This document shows positions 28,819-35,986 of a stretch of 35,986 bases of DNA, in pieces. The notes beneath the pieces were generated by a model. That model was not told the DNA's origin. It did not search any database and saw nothing but the letters and a program-made list of their open reading frames with translations. The DNA is taken from positions 1 to 35,986 of the forward strand of contig JAALKG010000002.1 of the NCBI GenBank assembly GCA_011088145.1, read 5' to 3'. The position numbers and the translations under genes are program-made. How positions within the stretch are numbered: position 1 is the first letter of the stretch; each line of letters starts with the position of its first letter. This DNA is from Cyanobacteria bacterium MH1_Bin12 (GTDB taxonomy: Bacteria > Cyanobacteriota > Cyanobacteriia > Cyanobacteriales > Cyanobacteriaceae).

Positions 28819-30108
28819 ATGACAAATTTAAAAACAAAACTTCCGCCATCAAATCATCAATTTGCAGACATTGTCCACCGTCTAGAAGCTGGTGGTTCAA
28901 TGTTACCAGATACTCCCGAAAATCTCATGCAGATTATCGGTATCTATAAAGCTTATGCGGTACCGATGGATTTTTATTGGCGTGACTTACTTTATATTGC
29001 CGAAAGAATTTTTCTCAAACCTCTGCCTTTTTTTAAATATTTTCTTCCTCAAAAATATCTTGATTTACCTAATCACTACGCAGGAGAAACCGCTGATTTA
29101 AGAATTTGGAGAGGAGAAGCTACTGCCCATCCAGAGTTACTTACCTTTATGGAAAAAGGAGAAACTAGCAACTTACCTAAATTAGCTCATCATTTGTTAC
29201 ACGATCGCATTAATATGGAGTTTGCTGAAGCTTGTATGCGAGCGATGTTATGGCATGGTAGAGATATGGGCATGGGAAAATTTGATGCTTATCTCGATAC
29301 AGATGAATATAGAACCAATGCTGATCAAGCTATCAAAGCTTTCTTTAAGAAAAATCCCCTGATGATGGGTTTATATAAATTATTTCCCGACATGTTTGTA
29401 GAACAGGTAAGACAATTATCTTACTATTCTAACTTAGGCTTGTTCTGGGAGGTGATGGCACCTGTATTTTTTGAAATGTCTGATTTATATGATGAAGGCA
29501 AAATGACCACTGTCAAAGAAGCTATGGACTTTTTAGTTAATGGAATTTTTGCTATAGCGGGAAGACCAATTTACCACCATGTTTATGTTGATGAAGAATG
29601 TTATGAAATTATTCCCAAATCAAAGGGATTTACTTGGCTTTATGAAGCTGCCTTACCTTATGTAGAAGCTGTTTTTTATCGCACTTCTCCTTTCCGAGGG
29701 ACAAAGTCTTATAATGCTCAAGCAAAACAAGTACCACAACAACAGCAAGATTTTCATTATGGTATTCTCTATGCTGATGTCTTTCCTGTGGGCAGTGCGG
29801 GTATTCCTCCGACTTTACTAATGAATGATATGTTACATTTTTTACCTCCTTATCTTTTGGAATATTATCAACAACATTGTCGGGGAGAAGATGACTAATT
29901 GGTTCAATTAGGAGTAACATTTCAGCGATCGATGTACAATGTGACTTCAGCCGTAATTCAAGCTCTGAGAACAGCTTTACTTTATCCGTTGGATGATGAA
30001 AATCCCAAACATTTACTCAAAAATCGTCAGTTTTTCGAGATGCAGATGGATAGATTTAAACGTCCTGAAGCAAGGCTAAATGATATTCAAAATAAAGATT
30101 ATCGTTAG
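28819..30108 (+). pseudogene. cupA: CO2-hydration protein CupA/ChpY, split by in-frame TAA
   Basis: The first frame (359 aa) contains the CupA/CupB signatures: RLEAGGSMLPDTPENLMQII, HHLLHDRINMEFAEACMRAM with His and Glu candidates, LYKLFPDMFVEQVRQLSYYS, PYVEAVFYRTSPFRGTKSYN and GIPPTLLMNDMLHFLPPYLL. It ends RGEDD-TAA (29896-29898). The same frame continues with LVQLGVTFQRSMYNVTSAVI and ends LNDIQNKDYR at 30108, which is the family's normal C-terminus, about 70 residues. CupA is the subunit of the NDH-1MS complex thought to hydrate CO2 to bicarbonate on the thylakoid. The cupS-type gene downstream identifies it as CupA rather than CupB. Confidence 0.88.
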
Positions 30109-30206
30109 GTAATTAATAATTACTTTTTTCAGATTAGTTAACTAAGGGGTGTAAAACTTGCACCCTTTGATAAATAAAAAATTTAGATCTCAGGAAAGAA
30201 TTTAAA

Positions 30207-30608
30207 ATGGCTGATATTGTTGATATTGCTGTAAGCAACGATGACTTTAATACTTTAGTCGCCGCAGTACAAGCCGCTAATTTGGTTGATGTTTTAAAAA
30301 GTAAAGGGCCTTTTACTGTATTTGCACCGACAGATGAAGCGTTTGCGAAATTGCCGGAGGGAACAATTACAACCTTATTACAAAATATACCTCAATTAGC
30401 AAGAATTTTAACTTATCATGTAGTCTCAGGAAAGTTAATGAAAGCCGATTTAGAAAAGGTTGATTCTGTAATCTCCGTAGAAGGTTCACCGATTTCTATT
30501 GATTGCTCTGATGCTTTTGAAGTTAAAAATGCGACTGTTGTAGCTGCTGATATTGAAGCAGACAACGGAGTAATTCATGTTATTGATAATGTTATTTTGA
30601 TGGGATAA
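30207..30608 (+). CDS. cupS: Fasciclin-domain protein, CupS-like
   Basis: 133 aa, one FAS1 domain and no signal peptide. The H1 motif ([13 protein letters not shown]) and H2 region ([11 protein letters not shown]) are present, with YHVV in between. In cyanobacteria the gene next to cupA encodes CupS, a FAS1 protein and subunit of NDH-1MS, so position and fold support this name. It is intact, 98 bases after the broken cupA. A GGGTG/CACCC-like hairpin lies in the gap (about 30144-30168). A generic FAS1 protein remains possible. Confidence 0.8.
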   Translation: MADIVDIAVSNDDFNTLVAAVQAANLVDVLKSKGPFTVFAPTDEAFAKLPEGTITTLLQNIPQLARILTYHVVSGKLMKADLEKVDSVISVEGSPISIDCSDAFEVKNATVVAADIEADNGVIHVIDNVILMG

Positions 30609-30707
30609 ATTGATTTTGTCCTAATCATCAGAATAAATGACTTGGTTAGGACAAAATTAAAAAGTCAAAAATATTATCAACTGTTCAGTTATTATCACCT
30701 ATTCGTA

Positions 30708-31115
30708 CTAATTTATTACTATGGTTTCCAATGCAGAAATAATCGCTTTATTGGCAGAGGGAAATTCAAAATTATTTAATTCATCTACTTTCACCCAACG
30801 AATTTCTGCACATTCTAATGGTTGAGGTATCCCCCTGACTATATGACAGAGATAGACGGATAATGTTACTTTAAATTCAGGATAAGAATGAGTGATATCT
30901 ATTAAATGTCGATCGCATTCTATCATTATGTCTAACTCTTCAGTTATTTCTCTTTTAATACAATCTTGAGGTGTTTCTCCTGCTTCTATTTTTCCCCCCG
31001 GAAACTCCCACATATTTGCCATCACACCTTTAGGAAGTCTTTTATCGATTAAAATTTCTTTTTGTTGATTAACAATTACAGCAACACCGATTTTTTTGTG
31101 AGGTAAGTTAGTCAT
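30708..31115 (-). CDS. mutT: MutT-type Nudix hydrolase (8-oxo-dGTP diphosphatase)
   Basis: 135 aa. The Nudix box reads GGKIEAGETPQDCIKREI followed by TEELDI; the usual final Gly before the hydrophobic residue is Asp, a common variant. The N-terminus GVAVIVNQQKEILIDKRLPK and WEFPGG match MutT. It removes oxidised dGTP from the nucleotide pool. The gene is intact and lies downstream of ffh on the same strand. Confidence 0.88.
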   Translation of the reverse strand: MTNLPHKKIGVAVIVNQQKEILIDKRLPKGVMANMWEFPGGKIEAGETPQDCIKREITEELDIMIECDRHLIDITHSYPEFKVTLSVYLCHIVRGIPQPLECAEIRWVKVDELNNFEFPSANKAIISALETIVIN

Positions 31116-31236
31116 GGGTAAATAAATATAGCAGTATGTATTCAGATAAGGACAAGTTAATATCTTAAAGCTTTATGGAAATGTCCTTATTCCCAATTCA
31201 GCCTACTTAAGGTTACTTATGAGTTAATCCTAAATC

Positions 31237-31259
31237 GAAGGTGAGCATAGCCCACCTTC
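31237..31259 (-). terminator. Hairpin downstream of ffh
   Basis: GAAGGTG pairs with CACCTTC, extended by GC/GC across one mismatch, with an ATA loop. It lies 22 bases beyond the ffh stop. There is no T-run, so it may be a weak terminator or an mRNA 3' end stabiliser. Confidence 0.45.
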
Positions 31260-31280
31260 TCAAAAACATATTCTCTTGAC

Positions 31281-32732
31281 TTATAACTCTCCAAAACCTC
31301 TTTTTTTCTTAGCTTTTTTCATTTTTTTCTTCTTACCACCTTGATTACGGAAGCCAGGGCGATTACCACCTAACATACCTCCCATACCTCCCATACCAGG
31401 CATTCCCCCCATACCAGGCATTCCGGGCATACCACCGCCCATACTCATTTGTTGCATCATCGATCGCATTCTAGTAAAATCACTAACTAAACGAGAAATA
31501 TCTTTTTCCTGATACCCTGAACCCTTTGCCACACGACGACGGCGACTAGGAGACTGTGCTAATAACTTCGGATTGCCTCTTTCTTCCTTCGTCATCGAAT
31601 TAATCATCGATTCAGTACGTTTGAGTTGAGCTTCTCCCTGCTCCAATTGTCCAGCACCAAGCTTATTCATCCCCGGAATTAACTTCATAACCCCAGCGAA
31701 AGAACCCATATTTTTCAACAGACGCATTTGCTTGATAAAATCATTGAAGTCAAATTCAGCCTTCATCATTTTATTTTGCATTTTTTCCACATCGGCAATA
31801 TCTAACTCTTCTTGAGCCTTCTCTACCAAAGTGACAACATCCCCCATATTCAAGATCCGAGATGCCATTCTTTCAGGATAAAATGGGTCTAACGCTTCTA
31901 CCTTTTCTCCTACCCCAATAAATTTAATTGGTTGTCCAGAAATAGTTCTAATGGATAATGCCGCACCACCAGGACTATCCCCATCCATTTTGGTTAAAAC
32001 TGCTCCTGTAATACCAATTTTTTCATGGAAGCTACGGGTTAAATTAGCCGCCTCTTGACCTATCATGGAGTCAACCACCAATAAAGTATCGTCAGGTTTG
32101 ACAGTATCTTTTATTTGAGCTAATTCATCCATCATGCTCTCGTCGATTTGTAAACGCCCAGCAGTATCAACAATGACTGTATCGATACCATCTTTAACTG
32201 CTTGTGCAATTCCTTGACGAGCTATTTCTACGGGATTAGCATCTGTACCTAATTGAAAAACAGGAACTGAAATTTGATTTCCTAAAGTAACTAATTGATC
32301 AATCGCAGCAGGGCGATAAACATCTGTTGCTACCATCAAACAACTACGTTTTTGTTTTTGTAAAAATAAAGCCAATTTAGCGGTGGCAGTAGTTTTACCA
32401 GCACCTTGTAAACCCGCCATTAAAATAACTGTAGGAGATTTTTCAGCTTGAGCAATGGGTACATTACTTTCTCCCATTACTTTAACTAATTCATCATAGA
32501 CAATTTTGATGAATTGCTGTTGAGGATTAACTCCTGAAATCACCTCAGCACCAAGAGCTTGTTTTTCTATTTCTGCGACAAAACTTTTGACAACATCAAA
32601 GTTAACATCTGCTTCTAATAAAGCTTTTCTTACTTCTTTTACTGCTTCTTTAACATTAGACTCTGAAATTTTTCCTTGACCACGCAGTTTTTTCCATGTA
32701 TCTTCTAAACGATCCGCTAGAGCATCAAACAT
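31281..32732 (-). CDS. ffh: Signal recognition particle protein Ffh (SRP54)
   Basis: 483 aa. The N domain is at the start (MFDALADRLEDTWKKLRGQG), followed by the GTPase G domain with GLQGAGKTTATAKLA, VDTAGRLQIDE, LTKMDGDSPGGAAL and the closing loop IKFIGVGEKVEALDPFYPER. The M domain has SPSRRRRVAKGSG and a methionine/glycine-rich tail (GGMPGMPGMGGMPGMGGMGG). It binds signal sequences of nascent proteins and, with SRP RNA, delivers them to FtsY. Complete and intact. Confidence 0.97.
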   Translation of the reverse strand: MFDALADRLEDTWKKLRGQGKISESNVKEAVKEVRKALLEADVNFDVVKSFVAEIEKQALGAEVISGVNPQQQFIKIVYDELVKVMGESNVPIAQAEKSPTVILMAGLQGAGKTTATAKLALFLQKQKRSCLMVATDVYRPAAIDQLVTLGNQISVPVFQLGTDANPVEIARQGIAQAVKDGIDTVIVDTAGRLQIDESMMDELAQIKDTVKPDDTLLVVDSMIGQEAANLTRSFHEKIGITGAVLTKMDGDSPGGAALSIRTISGQPIKFIGVGEKVEALDPFYPERMASRILNMGDVVTLVEKAQEELDIADVEKMQNKMMKAEFDFNDFIKQMRLLKNMGSFAGVMKLIPGMNKLGAGQLEQGEAQLKRTESMINSMTKEERGNPKLLAQSPSRRRRVAKGSGYQEKDISRLVSDFTRMRSMMQQMSMGGGMPGMPGMGGMPGMGGMGGMLGGNRPGFRNQGGKKKKMKKAKKKRGFGEL

Positions 32733-33096
32733 AATTAATTTAGACTATCAAATAAATATTCCTATATCTTCAAATTATTATTACAGGTTTTAGAACTGGG
32801 AAAAAATGAATCGGGAATTTTAAAAAGCGATCGTCATCATACATCAGATTTTCCGTACAAAATAAAGAAATATTAAAAAAATAGCTAGGAAAATAAATAG
32901 TTAAATTAGACTGATGGTAGAAAAGTAGTTTGAAAAGTATTGATATTGATACCCCTAGCCCCTCAATAAAAGGGATTATAGAATAATCAGTCCTCCTTAA
33001 TGAGGTTATTTAATAGGAGGCTCCGTAACTTTTTTAACAATTTTTTCAAGGAATATTAAGTAGAAATAAGTAGGAACAAAGCATTTAGAAAAGATC
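32733..33096. other. Divergent intergenic region between ffh and SQR
   Basis: 364 bases with no gene. A CCTCC/GGAGG inverted pair (32992-32996 and 33016-33020) lies about 75-105 bases upstream of the SQR start. The rest is AT-rich. It must contain the ffh and sqr promoters. Confidence 0.45.
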
Positions 33097-34342
33097 ATGA
33101 GTAAGGATAGCAATTATCAAATATTAATTATTGGTGGTGGTGCCGCAGGAATAACAGTCGCATCACAACTCAAAAAGAAAAATTCTCGCTTGAAAATAGC
33201 AATTATTGAACCTTCAGATAAGCATTATTATCAACCAGGATGGACATTAGTTGGAGGAGGAGTTTTTGAGCTTGAAGAGACAGTTAAAAATGAGCAAAAA
33301 GTTATTCCTCAAGGAGTTGGCTGGATTAAAGATTCTGCTACCAATATTAATCCTGAAGAAAATGAAGTGACCACTCAAAATGGTACTGTATACGGCTATG
33401 AATATTTAGTGGTTTGTCCCGGTATAACTATCGATTGGGACAAAATTAAAGGCTTAAAAGAATCTTTAGGCAAAAAAAAAATGAGGTCACAAGTAATTAC
33501 ACCAAAGATACCGCCTCGTATACATGGGAAACCATCAAGAATTTTAAGGGTGGTACAGCTATTTTTACCTTTCCCGCAGGAGCAATTAAATGCCCTGGTG
33601 CTCCCCAAAAAATTATGTATTTGGCAGAAGAAGCTTTTACAAAACAAGGAGTGAGAGACAAAACCAAAATTATCTATGGAAATGCCACAGGGGCAATGTT
33701 TGGTGTACCCGCTTATAATCTACCTTTAGAAAAAGTTGTTGAGCGTAAAAATATTGAGGTGAAGTATGCCCATAACTTAATTGAGATTAAGGCTGATAGC
33801 AAAGAGGCTGTTTTTGCTATTGGTGAGGGAGAAACCATCACTATTAAATATGATATGATTCATGTTTCACCTCCCATGACGACCTATGACTTTATCAAAA
33901 CTAGTCCTCTTGCAAATGGTCAAGGTTGGGTTGATGTAGATAAATATACCTGTCAACATACAAAATATTCTAATGTCTTTGGTTTAGGAGACTCTTCCAA
34001 TTTGCCAACCTCCAAAACAGCCGCAGCAGTAAGGAAAGAAGCACCTGTTGTTATCGAGAATATTCTGGCTTTGATGAATAAAAAAATCCTGAGCACAAAT
34101 ATAATGGCTACGCCTGTTGTCCTTTAATTACAGGATATGGAAAAACTATTATGGCTGAATTTGATTATACCAAGCAACCGTTACCAAGCTTTCCTTTAGA
34201 TCCAACTCAAGAAAGACAGAGCATGTGGTTGGTGAAAAAATATGCCTTACCTTGGGTTTATTGGAATAGAATGCTCAAGGGCAAATCATTTGAACCTGAT
34301 AGTTGGCGTTTTTTGTTACCAGAAAATAATGGTAATACTTAA
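33097..34342 (+). pseudogene. sqr: Sulfide:quinone oxidoreductase-type flavoprotein, two poly-A frameshifts
   Basis: The segment 33097 to about 33471 has the FAD motif ILIIGGGAAGITVASQL, YYQPGWTLVGGG and LVVCPG. At a run of ten A (33472-33481) the frame changes. The second segment (to about 34080) reads IKCPGAPQKIMYLAEE, YGNATGAMFGVPAYNL and NVFGLGDSSNLPTSKTAAAV. At a run of seven A (34080-34086) it changes again; the third reads NGYACCPLITGYGKTIMAEF and ends at 34342. Together they make a complete SQR-like protein of about 415 residues. It would oxidise sulfide and reduce quinone; a type II SQR is likely. Each break needs only one or two bases to repair, so expression by slippage, or sequencing error, is possible. 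Confidence 0.85.
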
Positions 34343-34491
34343 AATGCGATCGCATAGATAGATATATAGCCATATAAAAGTTAATCAAATTTTATTTCTC
34401 CCTAGATAAATTTTTAATTGAGGGAGAATTTTTTTGTGTTTTAAAATTTGATAGTTTTCTCAATAAATTGATCAATAGGAAAGTTATAAGT

Positions 34492-34589
34492 TATAGCAAA
34501 GAACGGGTTGATTAGGACATTAATGATTTCTAAAAGTATTGTGATGTCGAGATTTTAACTTTATCTTTTGCCCCTTATCCTTTGCTATA
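34492..34589. mobile_element. MITE-like element with TATAGCAAAG terminal inverted repeats
   Basis: TATAGCAAAG (34492-34501) and its exact reverse complement CTTTGCTATA (34580-34589) bound a 98-bp non-coding unit. A related sequence begins at 17972. The ends are consistent with a TA target, as for Tc1/IS630-related MITEs, but no parent transposase is in the window. Confidence 0.6.
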
Positions 34590-34722
34590 TAAAGATATTG
34601 CGTGAAAAGCAAGTAGCAAGTGAAAATTATTGATAGCTGATAGCCAAACATTCTAAATGTATTGATATAAGACTTTATCTATTGAAATAGAATGCAAATT
34701 CTAAATTTAACATTAATTTGCC

Positions 34723-34751
34723 TTGCTTTTTTTGAAAAGATTAGTTATAAT
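34723..34751 (+). promoter_or_regulatory. tRNA-Leu promoter
   Basis: TTGCTT (34723-34728), a 17-base spacer and a perfect TATAAT (34746-34751) place the transcript start about 20 bases before the tRNA. Confidence 0.7.
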
Positions 34752-34776
34752 TGATAACTGTGAGCAATTCACTTAA

Positions 34777-35080
34777 GGGGGTGTGGCGGAATGGTAGACG
34801 CGACGGACTTAAGTAAATTTGAGCCTTATAGAGGAAACTTTATGAGTGGATGTTCTCAAATTCAGGGAAACCTAAACCAGTGTAACTGATAAGGCAATCC
34901 TGAGCCAAGCCGAGAAATCGGAAGGTGCAGAGACTCGACGGGAACGACCCTAACGGATAATGCTGAGGGTAAAGAGAGAGTCCAATTCTCAAAACTCAAT
35001 TGAGCAGCAACGAAAGTTGTGAGAGGATGAAAATCCGTTGGCCTTAATCGGCCGTGAGAGTTCAAGTCTCTCCACCCCCA
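34777..35080 (+). tRNA. trnL: tRNA-Leu (UAA), split by a group I intron
   Basis: The 5' exon is 34777-34810 and the 3' exon 35030-35080, together 85 nt. Acceptor GGGGGTG pairs with CACCCCC, and the stem CGGA/TCCG flanks the anticodon U|AA, which the intron splits after its first base. A variable arm (GGCC..GGCC) and T arm GAGAG-TTCAAGT-CTCTC follow; the discriminator is A and CCA is not encoded. This arrangement is characteristic of cyanobacteria and plastids. Confidence 0.96.
34811..35029 (+). other. Group I intron in tRNA-Leu
   Basis: 219 nt, without an ORF. The conserved elements are readable: P near the start (TTGAGCC), Q (AATCCTGAGCCAAGCC), R (GTGCAGAGACTCGACGG) and S (AAGAGAGAGTCC), and it ends in the omega G at 35029. 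It is slightly shorter than the well-studied Anabaena trnL intron (249 nt). It is self-splicing in relatives. Confidence 0.95.
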
Positions 35081-35099
35081 TAAAAATTAATCGATTCAT

Positions 35100-35131
35100 A
35101 ACCTTGCCGATTTGGCGAGGTTATCTTTTTT
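35100..35131 (+). terminator. Intrinsic terminator of tRNA-Leu
   Basis: AACCTTGCC pairs with GGCGAGGTT (one wobble) around GATTT and is followed by ATC and six T. It lies 19 bases after the tRNA. Confidence 0.9.
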
Positions 35132-35135
35132 ATGG

Positions 35136-35891
35136 TTATTGTACCGCTAACAAGTCTCTAAACCCAACGACTTTACCAATAATAGCGATCGCAGGAGCTT
35201 GAAAACCAGTTTCTATTACCTGCTCAATAATAGTTTCTAAAGTACCATACAATTCTGCTTGATTAGGAGTTGTTCCCCATCTAATTAAAGCGATGGGAGT
35301 TTCTTTTGTTAATTGGGCTTTTAGCATTTGAGAAACAATGTATTCAAGATTGTGAATACCCATATAAATGACGATCGTCTCAGAGCCATGTGCGATCGCA
35401 TTCCAGTTAACATCAGGACGATATTTTCCCGCCGATTCATGACCTGTAACAAAGGTCACAGAAGAACTAAAACCTCGATGAGTCACGGGAATATTGGCAT
35501 AGGCAGGGGCGGCAATACCTGAGGTAATACCAGGGACTATTTCCACCGAAACACCTGCTGTAACTAAATCTAACATCTCTTCTCCTCCTCTTCCAAATAC
35601 AAAAGGATCACCTCCTTTCAAACGTACGACGATCGCATTATCTTGAGCCTTATCAATTAATAACTTTGTGGTTTCTGATTGCATTAAAGAATGACGACCT
35701 CGTCTTTTACCCGCATCTATTTTTTCCGCTGAAGGATTAATCATATTTAAAATGGCAGGACTAACCAAAGCATCATAAACAACGACATCGGCTAATTCTA
35801 AAATCCCTTTACCTTTGATAGTTAATAATCCTGGATCTCCAGGCCCTGCACCAACAAGATAAACTTTACCAACGAATTGAGACTGCTTCAT
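35136..35891 (-). CDS. cobA: Uroporphyrinogen-III C-methyltransferase
   Basis: 251 aa, the single-domain SUMT form. It shows the SAM-binding VGAGPGDPGLLTIKG, ADVVVYDALVSP, RLKGGDPFVFGRGGEE, the PGITSGIAAPAYANIPVTHR core and VTGHESAG. It adds two methyl groups to uroporphyrinogen III to give precorrin-2, the branch point to sirohaem and cobalamin. The frame is intact. A heptamer array lies within 30 bases upstream of the start codon. Confidence 0.94.
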   Translation of the reverse strand: MKQSQFVGKVYLVGAGPGDPGLLTIKGKGILELADVVVYDALVSPAILNMINPSAEKIDAGKRRGRHSLMQSETTKLLIDKAQDNAIVVRLKGGDPFVFGRGGEEMLDLVTAGVSVEIVPGITSGIAAPAYANIPVTHRGFSSSVTFVTGHESAGKYRPDVNWNAIAHGSETIVIYMGIHNLEYIVSQMLKAQLTKETPIALIRWGTTPNQAELYGTLETIIEQVIETGFQAPAIAIIGKVVGFRDLLAVQ

Positions 35892-35919
35892 TCTTTACTT
35901 ATTTTATTGAAGAGAAAAT

Positions 35920-35986
35920 TTTACTATTTACTATTTACTATTTACTATTTACTATTTACTATTTACTATTTACTATTTACTATTTA
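35920..35986. repeat. Heptamer tandem repeat (TTTACTA), nine copies, cut by window end
   Basis: Nine uninterrupted identical copies of TTTACTA and four more bases reach the end of the window, so the true array is longer. It lies just upstream of cobA. The absence of variation implies recent expansion or active length change. Confidence 0.95.

Larger units (their letters stand above)
34343..34776. other. Intergenic region with MITE-like repeat and tRNA-Leu promoter
   Basis: 434 bases without a gene. It starts with a HIP1 site (34346-34353) and contains a 98-bp element at 34492-34589 and the trnL promoter at 34723-34751. Confidence 0.6.

Overview
The window is chromosomal DNA of an AT-rich cyanobacterium. 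The evidence is a tRNA-Leu(UAA) gene split by a group I intron at the anticodon, at least ten HIP1 octamers (GCGATCGC), sqdB (sulfolipid synthesis), a CupA/CupS-type CO2-hydration pair, an LrtA-type hibernation factor and heptameric short tandem repeats. The species cannot be named from the sequence alone.

Layout. 1-1532: AT-rich leader and hpf/lrtA. 1533-6451 (minus): a decayed lasso-peptide cluster of the paeninodin type, transcribed in the order RRE/PqqD-like B1, B2 protease, HprK-like kinase, cyclase C, ABC transporter D, nucleotidyltransferase N. No precursor gene was found. 6579-8878: a cNMP-binding/EAL gene and an FTR1 iron permease, both cut by in-frame TGA. 8944-15910: aldo/keto reductase, an HTH-AAA ATPase, an ECF-like sigma factor overlapping a TPR gene, a broken SGNH hydrolase and a Gfo/Idh oxidoreductase. 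15938-17354: a complete IS copy with terminal inverted repeats, a 7-bp target duplication and a broken transposase. 17407-24493: tRNA-Met, a small membrane protein, a CNNM/CBS protein, a MIF tautomerase, sqdB, an LptC-like lipoprotein, a deformylase remnant and a BlaI/M56 pair. 24893-30608: tRNA-Ser, recQ, a small conserved-looking gene, ssb, cupA (broken) and cupS. 30708-35891: mutT, ffh, a twice-frameshifted sulfide:quinone oxidoreductase, a MITE-like repeat, the split tRNA-Leu and cobA. The window ends inside a heptamer array.

The most striking property is gene decay. About 10 of 33 protein genes are broken: six carry an in-frame stop (five TGA, one TAA), SQR has two poly-A frameshifts, the lasso C and D genes are joined by a deletion, deformylase has lost its N-terminal half and the transposase is frameshifted. 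Informational and central metabolic genes (ffh, recQ, ssb, hpf, sqdB, cobA, tRNAs) look intact. Damage falls on peptide biosynthesis, CO2 uptake, iron uptake, sulfide oxidation and c-di-GMP signalling. This fits relaxed selection in a sheltered or host-associated lineage. Sequencing error could explain some single-base lesions, but not the deletion junction or the truncated deformylase. In several of the nonsense lesions the expected residue appears to be Leu, and three of the TGA codons sit in the context T-TGA-TTA. That pattern is odd enough to test.
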